A stretch of DNA of 64,000 nucleotides from Castellaniella hirudinis_A (GCF_047468865.1 NZ_JBLGTV010000005.1:124001-188000); one strand, 5' to 3'; positions 52,517 through 62,049 are shown, counted from the stretch's first letter. Translations and numbers: made by a program. Notes: generated by a model not told the origin, from the letters alone.

Positions 52517-54743
52517 CGGGCCGGACGGTCCCGGTCGGGGTGGCCGGGGCGGCCGGGGCCGCCAGCGCCCGCATGTCTTCGCCGATCTGTTGCGCGGCCT
52601 TGATCATCTGGCGCAGCGGGTAGGCCAGGCCGGCGTGGCGGCCATCGGCGTCGATCACGTTGGGGATGTCCGCCGGGTGGCCCGCCAGCAGGTTCTTGGC
52701 GGCCGTGACCGCCTGCTGGATGCCGTCGGGCTCGGTGTCCAGTTTTTCCAGGGCGGGGATGACGGCCGCGATTTGCGAGGCCAGCGTGTGGTGCTGGATC
52801 ATCAGGCGGTTCAGTTCGGGCACGTGCCGCTGGCGGCGCGCGGGTTCGTCCATCATGCGGTAGAACGCGCTGGCGAAATTGCTGAAGGCGATATGCACGT
52901 TTTTGCGCGCCAGCCGCCACTGGGTGTCGGCTTCGTTTTGCGCCGGCGAGGCCGCCCGCCCCGCCGCCCGGTCTTGGCGGCCGATGTCCACCCAGGCCAG
53001 GCCGCTTTGCAAAAAGGCCTGGTTGGCCTGCAGCAGGGCCTGCGCCATGGCGTCCAGGCTGTTGCGTTCCCAGGCGGGCAGGATGTAGCTGCAGCTCAGG
53101 GCCAGGACGCAGCCGATGACGGTGTCGATCAGCCGTTCGCCCACCATGGTGTCGGATCCCGGCATCAGGAAATGAAACACCAGCAGCACGAACAGGGTGT
53201 TGAACATGGCCGACAGGGTGTAGTTGACCTGAACCAGGCCGTAGCCCAGGATGCTGCAGCTGACCAGGATCAGCAGGTACAGCCGGGCGTCCAGCGCCAG
53301 CGAAAACAGCAGCAGCGCCCCGCCGCAGCCGATCAGGGTGCCCATCAGCCGCCAGCCGTTGCGCTGGCGCGTCAGGGCGAAGCCGGGCTTCATGATGATC
53401 AGCACGGTCAGCACGATCCAGTAGCTGTGGCCCGCGATGCCGGGATCCAGGGTGTTCACCAGAGGGATGGTCGCCAGCAGGGTGCCCGCCACCATGGCCA
53501 GCAGGGCGGCAATCGCCACCCGCACGGCGTAGCGAAATGGCGCCGAGCGCGCATGCAGGTTGTGGGTCAGCAGCCCGATGCGCCATTTCTGGCGGGTCAG
53601 GAAGCGGTTCAGCGTGCGGTTGGCCTGCGCCAGGTTGCTGGCGTCCCGGGGCATGGGATTGACCGAGTGATCGGCCATGCGGGCGACCTGCCGGGTCATG
53701 TTGCGCAGGCGGCGCAGCACTTGCACCAGCAGGGCGTAGATTTCCGGCTGCCGGGCGGCCAGGCCGGTTTCGCGCAGATGCTGCAGCTCGAATTCCAGGG
53801 CGCGCAGTTCGGCCTTGACGCTGTTGCGCACCCGGGCATGGCGGTTGCGGGCCACGTTGAGCGCCAAGCTGGAAACATTGTCGGACAGCTTGCGCATGGC
53901 GTCGCGTACAAACAACAGGGCATCGCTGTCGGGCAGGGCCTGGCGCAGCATGGCGTAATCGGTGTGGGTGGCCACCGTGCTGTCCAGCAGGTTGATCATG
54001 TCCACGAATAAATTCAGCAGACCCTGGCGCAGGCGGTCGGGGCGGCGGGTGGTGCCGCGCGGCAGCTCGCGCAGCACCATGTCCCGGGCGGCCTGGTGGG
54101 CGTCCGTCATAGTGGCCTGGTGATGGATCAGCTGGCGGTAGACGGCGTCCAGATCCTGGTGGATGTCGTAGAAGCGGGCGCGGCTGGCGATGTAGTCGGC
54201 GGTGGCGAACAGGGCGGCCGACAGCACCTGCTGTTCTTCGCGATACCACAGCAGCCGGTGGGCCGCGACGCTGTATACCAGGTAGAAGGCGCCCCCCAGG
54301 AAAGACACCAGGGTGTGGTGCAGCACGTCGTGCGAGGTCAGCGGGGTGCGCAGGGTGAGGGTCATGATCAGCAGGCAGGCGAAGCCCAACAGGCCGCCGT
54401 GTTTGCCGTACACCGTCAGCATCGAGAAGCCGAAGCACAGGGCTGGCACCGCCAGCCAGATGAGCAGTGTGTGGCTGGCCGCCAGCCCGGTGACGGCCGT
54501 GGTCAGCGAACCCAGGCACAGGGCGGCGAACATGCCGTTGATGCCGTAGCGGCGCGGCCCGCCCGGCTGATCCAGGATGGCGACGCAGGCGGCCCCCACC
54601 GCCGCCACGAAGCCGTCGGCCATCCAGCCCAGTAGCCCGGACAGCACCAGGGCGGGCAGCAGGACGCCCACGGCCTGCCGCAGGCCGCCGAAAAAGTGAT
54701 GGCTGTAAAAAAAGCGCTGCCATTGCGGCGTCAGTGTCGTCAT
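52506..54743 (-). CDS. FUSC/YccS-like inner-membrane protein
   Basis: A 745-residue protein from the ATG at 54743 (MTTLTPQWQRFFYSHHFFGG). Two blocks of about five to six membrane segments (about 25-190 and 395-520) each precede a soluble region, the YccS/YhfK (FUSC) layout related to aromatic-acid exporters. Conserved spots are KPGFALTRQRNGWRLMGTLI and SYILPAWERN. It probably exports small aromatic or other acids; the substrate is unknown. It is divergent from ilvB. Confidence 0.82.
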   Translation of the reverse strand: MTTLTPQWQRFFYSHHFFGGLRQAVGVLLPALVLSGLLGWMADGFVAAVGAACVAILDQPGGPRRYGINGMFAALCLGSLTTAVTGLAASHTLLIWLAVPALCFGFSMLTVYGKHGGLLGFACLLIMTLTLRTPLTSHDVLHHTLVSFLGGAFYLVYSVAAHRLLWYREEQQVLSAALFATADYIASRARFYDIHQDLDAVYRQLIHHQATMTDAHQAARDMVLRELPRGTTRRPDRLRQGLLNLFVDMINLLDSTVATHTDYAMLRQALPDSDALLFVRDAMRKLSDNVSSLALNVARNRHARVRNSVKAELRALEFELQHLRETGLAARQPEIYALLVQVLRRLRNMTRQVARMADHSVNPMPRDASNLAQANRTLNRFLTRQKWRIGLLTHNLHARSAPFRYAVRVAIAALLAMVAGTLLATIPLVNTLDPGIAGHSYWIVLTVLIIMKPGFALTRQRNGWRLMGTLIGCGGALLLFSLALDARLYLLILVSCSILGYGLVQVNYTLSAMFNTLFVLLVFHFLMPGSDTMVGERLIDTVIGCVLALSCSYILPAWERNSLDAMAQALLQANQAFLQSGLAWVDIGRQDRAAGRAASPAQNEADTQWRLARKNVHIAFSNFASAFYRMMDEPARRQRHVPELNRLMIQHHTLASQIAAVIPALEKLDTEPDGIQQAVTAAKNLLAGHPADIPNVIDADGRHAGLAYPLRQMIKAAQQIGEDMRALAAPAAPATPTGTVRPVTG

Positions 54744-54809
54744 GCAGCCAAAACCCGGGGGAAGGCCAAGATGTTCGCAGTATAAAGGAAGGCAAAATCG
54801 CATTTGCGC

Positions 54810-54838
54810 TTGCAGCCTATGTTGCAACGCGGTAAATT
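54810..54838 (+). promoter_or_regulatory. Putative ilvB promoter (TTGCAG-N17-TAAATT)
   Basis: A near-consensus -35 (54810-54815) and -10 (54833-54838) are spaced by 17 bp and point toward ilvB, whose ATG is 310 bp downstream. It gives a long leader that contains a terminator hairpin. Confidence 0.5.
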
Positions 54839-54875
54839 AGCTCATCGTCGCGCCCCATCGCGGTGCGCCGATGTG

Positions 54876-54911
54876 GCGAAACCCCCGGGTTACACACCCG
54901 GTTTTTTTCGC
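54876..54911 (+). terminator. Attenuator-like terminator in the ilvB leader
   Basis: CCGGGT (54885-54890) and ACCCGG (54896-54901) pair around TACAC and are followed by T7; GCGAAA (54876-54881) can also pair with TTTCGC (54906-54911). No plus-strand gene lies upstream, so it sits within the 5' leader of ilvB. The rest of 54744-55148 shows no gene, and no leader peptide with branched-chain codons was found. Confidence 0.7.
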
Positions 54912-55148
54912 CTTCCGATTTTATGTCCCCGGATGCGCCAAAAGCGTGATCCAGGACGTCCATTCCCACCACAATGCGCCGGATGGCGCGCGTGTTCCAC
55001 ATCAAGGGGTGCAGGCTGGCCCCGCAGGGTGTCCGGGCACAGCGGTTCCGTGAACCGCCTAGCGTCGGATATGTTGCGGCCTCCGGTACTGGCCCGGGCG
55101 ACTTTACGGCCGCTTGGTGTGAGGCACAGGTTACGAAAGGAATCCATC

Positions 55149-56870
55149 ATGGAACTCAATGGCGCCGATATCGTCGTGCGTTGTCTGATCGAGGAAGGCG
55201 TAGACCACGTGTTTGGCTACCCCGGCGGCGCAGTCCTCTACATCTACGACGCGATCTACAAACAAGACAAATTCCAGCACGTCCTCGTGCGGCACGAACA
55301 GGCCGCCGTCCACGCGGCCGATGCGTACTCCCGATCCTCCGATAAAGTCGGGGTCTGCCTGGTGACCAGCGGCCCGGGCGTCACCAATGCGATCACCGGC
55401 ATTGCCACGGCTTACATGGATTCCATTCCGATGGTCATCCTCAGCGGCCAGGTGCCCACCCATGCCATCGGCCAGGATGCCTTCCAGGAATGCGATACCG
55501 TGGGCATTACCCGGCCGTGCGTGAAACACAACTTCCTGGTGCGCGACGTCAAAGACTTGGCCGAAACCATGCGCCGCGCGTTCTACATCGCGCGCTCCGG
55601 CCGTCCGGGCCCGGTGCTGGTGGACATCCCCAAGGACGTGTCCGTGGCCACCTGCAAGTACACCCCCAAGCGCGGGCCCACGCAGATGCGCTCCTATGCG
55701 CCGGTCACCAAGGGCCACCAGGGGCAGATCAAAAAAGCCGTGCAGATGCTGCTGGCCGCGGAACGCCCCATGATCTACGCCGGCGGCGGAGTGGTGCTGG
55801 CCAATGCCGCCGACGAACTGCGCAAGCTGGTGCGCATGACGGGCGCGCCCTGCACCACCACCCTGATGGGCCTGGGCGCCTTGCCGGGCACCGACGAAAA
55901 ATTCGTCGGCATGCCGGGCATGCACGGCACCTACGAAGCCAATATGTCCATGCAGAACTGCGATGTCCTGCTGGCCATCGGGGCGCGCTTCGACGACCGC
56001 GTGATCGGCAACCCCAAACACTTTGCCCAGGTGGCCCACAAGATCATCCACGTGGATATCGACCCGTCCTCGATTTCCAAGCGGGTGCGGGTGGACGTCC
56101 CCATCGTGGGCGACGTGCGCGAAGTCCTGCAGGATCTGATCGGCCTGTATGCGCAGACCCTGGCCGAACAAAACGTCAACGAGCAGCGGCTGGCCGCTTG
56201 GTGGCAGCAGATCGACACCTGGCGCGCGCGCAAGTGCCTGGACTACGAAAACTCCGACACCGTCATCAAGCCCCAGTTCGTGGTGCAGAAGCTGTGGGAA
56301 GTCACCCGCGGGCAGGCGTTCGTCACGTCGGACGTCGGCCAGCACCAGATGTGGGCCGCGCAGTATTATCCTTTCCCCGAACCCCGCCGCTGGGTCAATT
56401 CCGGCGGGCTGGGCACCATGGGGGTGGGCCTGCCCTTCGCCATGGGCGTGCAGATGGCCAACCCGGATCGGGACGTCGCCGTCATCACGGGCGAGGGTTC
56501 CATCCAGATGAACATCCAGGAGCTCTCCACCTGCAGCCAGTATCGCCTGACGCCCAAGGTGCTGTGCCTCAATAACCGCTATCTGGGCATGGTGCGCCAG
56601 TGGCAGGAAATCGAATACGGTTCGCGCTATTCCGAATCCTATGTCGATGCCCTGCCGGATTTCGTCAAGCTGGCCGAAAGTTATGGCCATATCGGCATGC
56701 GTATCGACAAGCCCGCGGATGTCGAGCCGGCCATCCGCGAAGCCTTCACAAAATACAAGGATCGCCTGGTATTCATGGATTTCATCACCGACCAGACCGA
56801 AAACGTCTGGCCCATGGTGAAGGCAGGCCGCGGCCTGACCGAAATGCTGTTGGGCGCCGAGGATCTGTGA
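55149..56870 (+). CDS. ilvB: Acetolactate synthase large subunit
   Basis: A 573-residue ThDP enzyme that makes 2-acetolactate and 2-aceto-2-hydroxybutyrate for Val, Leu and Ile. Conserved features: FGYPGGAVLYIYDAI with the catalytic Glu in RHEQAAVHAADAY, GPVLVDIPKDV, and the ThDP-binding GEGSIQMNIQELSTC..NNRYLGMV. The ATG at 55149 follows AAGGAA and gives the standard start (MELNGADIVVRCL); the long in-frame extension upstream is non-coding leader. ilvH follows after 11 bp. Confidence 0.95.
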   Translation: MELNGADIVVRCLIEEGVDHVFGYPGGAVLYIYDAIYKQDKFQHVLVRHEQAAVHAADAYSRSSDKVGVCLVTSGPGVTNAITGIATAYMDSIPMVILSGQVPTHAIGQDAFQECDTVGITRPCVKHNFLVRDVKDLAETMRRAFYIARSGRPGPVLVDIPKDVSVATCKYTPKRGPTQMRSYAPVTKGHQGQIKKAVQMLLAAERPMIYAGGGVVLANAADELRKLVRMTGAPCTTTLMGLGALPGTDEKFVGMPGMHGTYEANMSMQNCDVLLAIGARFDDRVIGNPKHFAQVAHKIIHVDIDPSSISKRVRVDVPIVGDVREVLQDLIGLYAQTLAEQNVNEQRLAAWWQQIDTWRARKCLDYENSDTVIKPQFVVQKLWEVTRGQAFVTSDVGQHQMWAAQYYPFPEPRRWVNSGGLGTMGVGLPFAMGVQMANPDRDVAVITGEGSIQMNIQELSTCSQYRLTPKVLCLNNRYLGMVRQWQEIEYGSRYSESYVDALPDFVKLAESYGHIGMRIDKPADVEPAIREAFTKYKDRLVFMDFITDQTENVWPMVKAGRGLTEMLLGAEDL

Positions 56871-56881
56871 GGGAATAAACC

Positions 56882-57373
56882 ATGAAACACGTCATTTCTG
56901 TTTTGCTGGAAAACGAACCCGGGGCCTTGTCGCGGGTGGTGGGGCTGTTTTCGGCGCGCGGCTACAACATCGAGACCCTCACCGTGGCGCCCACGGAAGA
57001 CGCCACGTTGTCGCGCATGACCATCGTCACAGTGGGCTCGGATGAAATCATCGAGCAAATCACCAAGCACCTGAACCGCCTGGTGGATGTCGTCAAGGTG
57101 GTGGATTTGTCCGAGGGCCCGCACGTCGAGCGCGAACTCATGCTGATCAAGGTGCGCGCCGTGGGCAAGGAACGCGACGAAATGAAGCGCATGGCGGAAA
57201 TCTTTCGCGGGCGCATCATCGACGTCACGGATAAAACCTACACCATCGAACTCACCGGCGTGCAAGACAAGATCGCCGCTTTCATCGGCGCGCTGGACCG
57301 CAGCGCCATTCTGGAAACCGTCCGCACCGGCGTGTCCGGGGTGGGCCGCGGCGAACGCGTCCTGAAACTCTAA
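56882..57373 (+). CDS. ilvH: Acetolactate synthase regulatory subunit
   Basis: A 163-residue regulatory subunit with an N-terminal ACT domain (MKHVISVLLENEPGALSRVV, then GLFSARGYNIETL) and the conserved C-terminal part (GRIIDVTDKTYTIELTG). It confers valine feedback inhibition on IlvB. It lies between ilvB and ilvC in one operon. Confidence 0.95.
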   Translation: MKHVISVLLENEPGALSRVVGLFSARGYNIETLTVAPTEDATLSRMTIVTVGSDEIIEQITKHLNRLVDVVKVVDLSEGPHVERELMLIKVRAVGKERDEMKRMAEIFRGRIIDVTDKTYTIELTGVQDKIAAFIGALDRSAILETVRTGVSGVGRGERVLKL

Positions 57374-57428
57374 CCTCCGGGCTGTGCCCAACCCTCTATT
57401 ACCTATTCAAAGAATACTGGAGCTTTAC

Positions 57429-58445
57429 ATGAACGTTTTCTACGACAAAGATTGCGACCTGTCCCTGATCAAAGGCAAGCAGGTGGCCATCATCGGTTAT
57501 GGTTCCCAGGGCCATGCCCATGCGCTGAACCTGCATGATTCCGGCGTGCACGTCACGGTGGGCCTGCGCAAGGGCGGGGCCTCCTGGAAAAAGGCCGAGA
57601 ACGCCGGGCTGGCCGTCAAGGAAGTGGCCGAGGCCGTGAAAATCGCCGACGTCGTGATGATGCTGCTGCCCGATGAAAACATCGGCGAAGTCTACCGCAG
57701 CCAGGTGGCCGACAATCTGAAGCCCGGCGCCGCCCTGGCCTTTGCCCACGGCTTCAACGTGCACTACGGCCAGGTCGTGCCGCGCGCCGACGTCGATGTC
57801 ATCATGATCGCCCCGAAGGCCCCGGGCCACACCGTGCGCAGCACGTATGCCCAGGGCGGCGGCGTGCCGCACCTCATCGCCGTGCACCAGGATGTGTCGG
57901 GCAAGGCCCGCGATCTGGCCCTGTCCTATGCCATGGGCAACGGCGGCGGGCGGGCCGGCATCATCGAGACCAATTTCCGCGAAGAAACCGAGACCGACCT
58001 GTTCGGCGAACAGGCCGTGCTGTGCGGCGGCACGGTCGAACTCATCAAGGCTGGTTTTGAAACCCTGGTGGAAGCCGGCTACGCCCCGGAAATGGCCTAC
58101 TTCGAATGCCTGCACGAACTGAAGCTGATCGTTGACCTGATCTATGAAGGCGGCATCGCCAACATGAACTACTCGATCTCCAACAACGCGGAATACGGCG
58201 AATACGTCACCGGCCCGCGGGTGGTCACCGACGCCACCCGCGCCGCCATGCGCCAGTGCCTGGCCGACATCCAGTCGGGCGTGTATGCCAAGAACTTCAT
58301 CCTGGAAAACGCCGCCGGCGCGCCGGAACTCACCTCGCGCCGCCGCATCAACGCCGAATCCCAGATCGAACAGGTGGGCGGCAAGCTGCGCGCCATGATG
58401 CCCTGGATCACGGCCAACAAGCTGGTGGATCAGACCAAGAACTAA
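57429..58445 (+). CDS. ilvC: Ketol-acid reductoisomerase
   Basis: A 338-residue class I enzyme. NADPH site: GYGSQGHAHALNLHDSGV; metal/substrate residues in ETNFREETETDLFGEQAVLC and the later YFECLHELKLIVDLIYEGG. It converts acetolactate to 2,3-dihydroxyisovalerate. The ATG at 57429 (MNVFYDKDCDLS) is standard. It lies 55 bp after ilvH. Confidence 0.96.
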   Translation: MNVFYDKDCDLSLIKGKQVAIIGYGSQGHAHALNLHDSGVHVTVGLRKGGASWKKAENAGLAVKEVAEAVKIADVVMMLLPDENIGEVYRSQVADNLKPGAALAFAHGFNVHYGQVVPRADVDVIMIAPKAPGHTVRSTYAQGGGVPHLIAVHQDVSGKARDLALSYAMGNGGGRAGIIETNFREETETDLFGEQAVLCGGTVELIKAGFETLVEAGYAPEMAYFECLHELKLIVDLIYEGGIANMNYSISNNAEYGEYVTGPRVVTDATRAAMRQCLADIQSGVYAKNFILENAAGAPELTSRRRINAESQIEQVGGKLRAMMPWITANKLVDQTKN

Positions 58446-58453
58446 GCCCCCAG

Positions 58454-58498
58454 GCGCGTGCCCGGGATCATTCGGCTCCGATGATCCCGGGTACGCGC
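58454..58498. terminator. Hairpin after ilvC
   Basis: Arms of 18 bp (58454-58471 and 58481-58498, one mismatch) lie 8 bp after the ilvC stop without a T-run. It probably ends or stabilises the ilvBHC transcript. The gap 58446-58756 otherwise shows no gene. Confidence 0.6.
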
Positions 58499-58756
58499 CG
58501 ATTCAATGGGTCGGGGGCGGGCTGCTTGCGCGCCCCCGCGTCCGTGTTCCAGCAGCCGCAGTCCGCTGTGGCCGCAATGCTCAAAGCACGAGACTTGCAC
58601 GAAGGTTTGTGGCAATTGAACACCGGGTTGTCGATGATGGGCGCCGGCTTAGTCCATAAAAACTTAGCCCATAAGAAGCAAGCAGCCACCGGGTTGCCGC
58701 GAAAATTCCAGGGATCGTGAAGCGAGACATCCGTTTCTTTTTCCCCGAGATACTGT

Positions 58757-59872
58757 ATGACCACGTTGTTTGATTCCTTTCAGCTGTCGGGCCTGACACT
58801 GGCCAATCGAATCGTCATGGCGCCGCTGACGCGTAACCGTTCGCCACGCGCCGTGCCGCTGCCCATCACCGCCACGTATTACGCGCAGCGCGCCAGCGCC
58901 GGGCTGCTGATCACCGAAGCCACGGCCATTTCCCCGCAGGGGCAAGGTTATGCGGACGTGCCTGGCTTGTATTCCGACGAAGCCCTGGCGGGCTGGCGCG
59001 CCGTGACCGACGCGGTGCATGCCCAAGGCGGGAAAATCGTCGTGCAACTCTGGCATGTCGGCCGCGTTTCGCACACGCTGCTGCAGCCCGGCGGCCAAGC
59101 GCCGGTTGCGCCTTCCGCCATCCAGGCCAAGGCGAAAACCTATGTGCTCGATGCCGGGGGCGGCGGTCAATTCATCCCGACCTCGCCGCCGCGCGCCCTG
59201 GATGCCGGCGAACTGCCCGGTATCGTCGAAGACTATCGGCGCGCCGCGCGCGCGGCGATGGACGCGGGTTTCGACGGTGTCGAAATCCACGCGGCCAACG
59301 GCTATCTGATCGACCAGTTCTTGCGCCGTGGATCCAATCAGCGTACCGACGCCTATGGCGGCGCCATTGAAAACCGCGCCCGCTTTTTGTTCGAGGTGGT
59401 TGCCGCCATCGCCGCCGAGATCGGCGGCGCGCGCACCGGCATCCGCCTGTCGCCCGTCACCCCGGCCAACGACAGCATCGACGCTGATCCGCAGCCGCTG
59501 TTTGAATACGTGGCGCGTGGCCTGGCCGCGCATGCGCTGTCCTATGTGCACGTCATCGAAGGCGCGACCGGCGGGCCGCGCGATCATCAGCAAGGCGATG
59601 CGCCGTTCGACTATGCCGCGTTCAAACAAGCCTACCGCCAGGCTGGCGGACAAGGCGCCTGGATGGTGAACAACGGCTACGACCTGGCGCTTGCGGAACA
59701 AGCGGTCGCCAGCGGCGCCGCCGATCTGGTGGCTTTTGGGCGGCCTTTCATCAGCAATCCCGATCTGGTCGAGCGGCTGCGCCAAGGCGCCGCGCTGAAT
59801 CCAGGAGACCGCGACACCTACTACGGCGGCGGCGAACACGGATATACCGACTATCCGACCCGGGGCGGATAA
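58757..59872 (+). CDS. nemA: Old Yellow Enzyme family alkene reductase (NemA-like)
   Basis: A 371-residue FMN-dependent barrel enzyme. Motifs: NRIVMAPLTRNRSP, VVQLWHVGRVSH, the substrate pair HAANGYLIDQF and the FMN phosphate site (VAFGRPFISNPDLVERLRQG). It reduces activated alkenes, N-ethylmaleimide or nitro esters with NADPH. It appears to be a single gene between ilvC and psd. Confidence 0.92.
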   Translation: MTTLFDSFQLSGLTLANRIVMAPLTRNRSPRAVPLPITATYYAQRASAGLLITEATAISPQGQGYADVPGLYSDEALAGWRAVTDAVHAQGGKIVVQLWHVGRVSHTLLQPGGQAPVAPSAIQAKAKTYVLDAGGGGQFIPTSPPRALDAGELPGIVEDYRRAARAAMDAGFDGVEIHAANGYLIDQFLRRGSNQRTDAYGGAIENRARFLFEVVAAIAAEIGGARTGIRLSPVTPANDSIDADPQPLFEYVARGLAAHALSYVHVIEGATGGPRDHQQGDAPFDYAAFKQAYRQAGGQGAWMVNNGYDLALAEQAVASGAADLVAFGRPFISNPDLVERLRQGAALNPGDRDTYYGGGEHGYTDYPTRGG

Positions 59873-59988
59873 CGGCGGCGCGCGCCCTGCCGTTCGTCGT
59901 GGGCGCTGCGGCTGAGGGCGGGGCCAGGGCATGCTCAGGCAGCGCCGGGCCATCCCCTTGTCAAAATTGGGTTATTCTTGCGCCTATC

Positions 59989-60669
59989 ATGAAAATCCCT
60001 CCTTATCCGCATCCCCGCATCGCCCGCGAAGGCTGGGGCATCCTGGCCGGCAGCCTGGCGGCCTCGGTGCTGGTCAGCTTCTGGTCCTGCTGGGCAGCCA
60101 TTCCGTTTTGGCTTTTTACGCTGTTCGCCCTGCAGTTTTTCCGCGACCCCGCGCGTTCCGCCCCCGAGGGCGATGGGCTGGTACTCAGCCCCGCCGATGG
60201 CCGGATCGTCTGCGTCGAGGATGCGCCCGACCCCTATGCCGGGGGGCGCCGAGCCCTGAAGATCAGCGTGTTCATGAATGTCTTCAACGTGCATTCCAAC
60301 CGTGCCCCGGTCGATGGCAAAGTCCAGTCGATCACGTATTTTCCGGGCAAGTTCTTCAATGCCGCCCTGGACAAGGCGTCGCTGGAAAATGAACGCAACG
60401 CCCTGGTGCTGCGCACCCTGCAGGGCCACACGGTGACGGCCGTGCAGGTGGCCGGGCTGGTGGCCAAGCGCATTCTGTGTCACGCCCAGGTGGCCCAGAC
60501 CCTGTATGCGGGCCAGCGCTACGGTTTTATCCGCTTCGGTTCGCGGGTGGACGTATACTTGCCCCTGGGCGCGCGCCCCCGGGTGGCCATCGGCGACAAG
60601 GTTCAGGCCACCAGCACCGTGCTGGCCGTGCTGCCCGATGCCCCCGACGATGAACATTCCCCCGCCTGA
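59989..60669 (+). CDS. psd: Phosphatidylserine decarboxylase proenzyme, short form
   Basis: A 226-residue proenzyme that makes phosphatidylethanolamine. N-terminal membrane segments (about 17-47), LSPADGRIVCVED, MNVFNVHSNRAPVDGKV and the C-terminal self-cleavage site FGS (IRFGSRVD) where the pyruvoyl group forms. Length fits the type found in Alcaligenaceae. pssA follows directly. Confidence 0.95.
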   Translation: MKIPPYPHPRIAREGWGILAGSLAASVLVSFWSCWAAIPFWLFTLFALQFFRDPARSAPEGDGLVLSPADGRIVCVEDAPDPYAGGRRALKISVFMNVFNVHSNRAPVDGKVQSITYFPGKFFNAALDKASLENERNALVLRTLQGHTVTAVQVAGLVAKRILCHAQVAQTLYAGQRYGFIRFGSRVDVYLPLGARPRVAIGDKVQATSTVLAVLPDAPDDEHSPA

Positions 60670-60679
60670 TTCCCCTTCC

Positions 60680-61453
60680 ATGCCAGACGAAAGACAGCGC
60701 CGCCGCAGCATTTACCTGCTGCCCAACGCATTTACCACCGCGAACCTGTTCGCCGGCTTCTATGCCGTGGTGCAGTCCATGAACCAGCACTTCGAGATCG
60801 CCGCCATCGCCATCTTCCTGGCCATGGTCTTCGACAGCATGGACGGGCGGGTGGCGCGCCTGACGAACACCCAGTCCGTTTTCGGCGAGCAGTACGATTC
60901 CCTGGCCGACATGCTGTCGTTCGGCATGGCGCCCGCGCTGGTCATGTACCAGTGGTCGCTTCAGGGCCTGGGGCGCTGGGGCTGGCTGGCCGCTTTCATC
61001 TATGTGGTGGGCGCGGCCCTGCGCCTGGCGCGCTTCAATGCCAACATCGGCAAGGTCGACAAGCAGTATTTCCAGGGCTTGCCCAGCCCGGCGGCGGCGG
61101 CCCTGGTGGCCGGCTTCATCTGGCTGTCGGTGGATAACAAATTATCCATGGCCGATGGGCTGGTGCCCTGGGCGGCCCTGGCCATGACCATCTACGCCGG
61201 GGTGGCCATGGTGTCGAACGCGCCGTTTTTCAGCGGCAAGTCCTTTGCCCTGGGGCGCAGCGTGCCTTTTTGGGTCATGCTGCTGCTGGTGGCCGTGTTC
61301 GTGTTTGTCTCCAGCGACCCGCCCGTGGTTCTGTTTGCCTTGTTCGTGCTGTATAGCTTGTCGGGCTGGGTGGTATTGCTGTGGCGCGTGCGCCGGGCGC
61401 GCCGCCTGGGTCAGCGCATGCGGGCCGAAGCCGAGGCCGAAGATCACCCTTGA
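60680..61453 (+). CDS. pssA: CDP-diacylglycerol-serine O-phosphatidyltransferase
   Basis: A 257-residue membrane enzyme of the CDP-alcohol phosphatidyltransferase family, with the motif DSMDGRVARL..GEQYDSLADM that binds Mn/Mg and CDP-lipid. It makes phosphatidylserine, the substrate of the adjacent psd. The start at 60680 (MPDERQRRRS) is taken; an in-frame ATG at 60650 overlapping psd would add 10 residues. Confidence 0.94.
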   Translation: MPDERQRRRSIYLLPNAFTTANLFAGFYAVVQSMNQHFEIAAIAIFLAMVFDSMDGRVARLTNTQSVFGEQYDSLADMLSFGMAPALVMYQWSLQGLGRWGWLAAFIYVVGAALRLARFNANIGKVDKQYFQGLPSPAAAALVAGFIWLSVDNKLSMADGLVPWAALAMTIYAGVAMVSNAPFFSGKSFALGRSVPFWVMLLLVAVFVFVSSDPPVVLFALFVLYSLSGWVVLLWRVRRARRLGQRMRAEAEAEDHP

Positions 61454-61528
61454 CCCTCCCTCCACGTGCGCCCGGCGTGTGCGCCGCAGCGGCAGCATCC
61501 CGTCATGCGCGCCTGGCGGAATCCGTTA

Positions 61529-61534
61529 TATAAT
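61529..61534 (+). promoter_or_regulatory. -10 element (TATAAT) upstream of rpsO
   Basis: A consensus TATAAT lies 88 bp before rpsO; the expected -35 is not evident. The transcript would begin just at the hairpin at 61541. Confidence 0.5.
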
Positions 61535-61540
61535 TCAAGA

Positions 61541-61567
61541 CGCGCCACGTTTTGCGTGGCGTTTTTT
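61541..61567 (+). terminator. Hairpin with T-tract in the rpsO leader
   Basis: CGCCACG and CGTGGCG pair around a T-rich loop and are followed by T6 (61562-61567). It follows the rpsO -10 almost at once, so it is either the terminator of the pssA transcript or an attenuator-like structure in the rpsO 5' leader. Confidence 0.65.
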
Positions 61568-61621
61568 CATCCCACGGCAGCGCGCCTCGGTGCTGCCGCC
61601 TGTTTTCGAGGTTAAAACACA

Positions 61622-61891
61622 ATGTCTGTTGCAGAAATCGTCAAATCCGACATCGTGGCGCAATTTCAACGCGCCGCCGGCGACACGGGGTCTCCCGAAG
61701 TCCAGGTGGCCCTGTTGACCGCCCGCATCAATGAACTCACCGGCCACTTCAAGGCCCACAAGAAAGACCATCACTCGCGCCGTGGCCTGCTGCGCATGGT
61801 CAGCCGCCGCCGCAAGCTCCTGGATTACCTCAAGGGCCGCAACCCCGACGCCTATCGCGCCCTGATCGAAAAGCTCGGTCTGCGCAAATAA
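61622..61891 (+). CDS. rpsO: 30S ribosomal protein S15
   Basis: An 89-residue protein with the S15 signature (GSPEVQVALLTARINELTGH, then HHSRRGLLRMVSRRRKLLDY). It binds 16S rRNA in the platform. Its gene precedes pnp, the usual bacterial order. Confidence 0.97.
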   Translation: MSVAEIVKSDIVAQFQRAAGDTGSPEVQVALLTARINELTGHFKAHKKDHHSRRGLLRMVSRRRKLLDYLKGRNPDAYRALIEKLGLRK

Positions 61892-61918
61892 TGCCCGGGG
61901 GCTTCGATCCCCTAGCTT

Positions 61919-61966
61919 TAGCCGTGCACGCTGCCGCCTTGTCCGCAGTGTGCGCGGCTTTTTGTC
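61919..61966 (+). terminator. Terminator between rpsO and pnp
   Basis: AGCCGTGCACGCTGC and GCAGTGTGCGCGGCT pair with few mismatches and are followed by T5. It probably reduces but need not abolish read-through to pnp; this spacer is also where RNase III processing occurs in enterobacteria. Confidence 0.7.
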
Positions 61967-62049
61967 ATGGGCTGTCCACAGCGTTTTCCATCCGTCGTGG
62001 ATGGAGTGCGGGCGCGTGCCCGCAGACAGCCCTTTTATAGGATAAAAAA

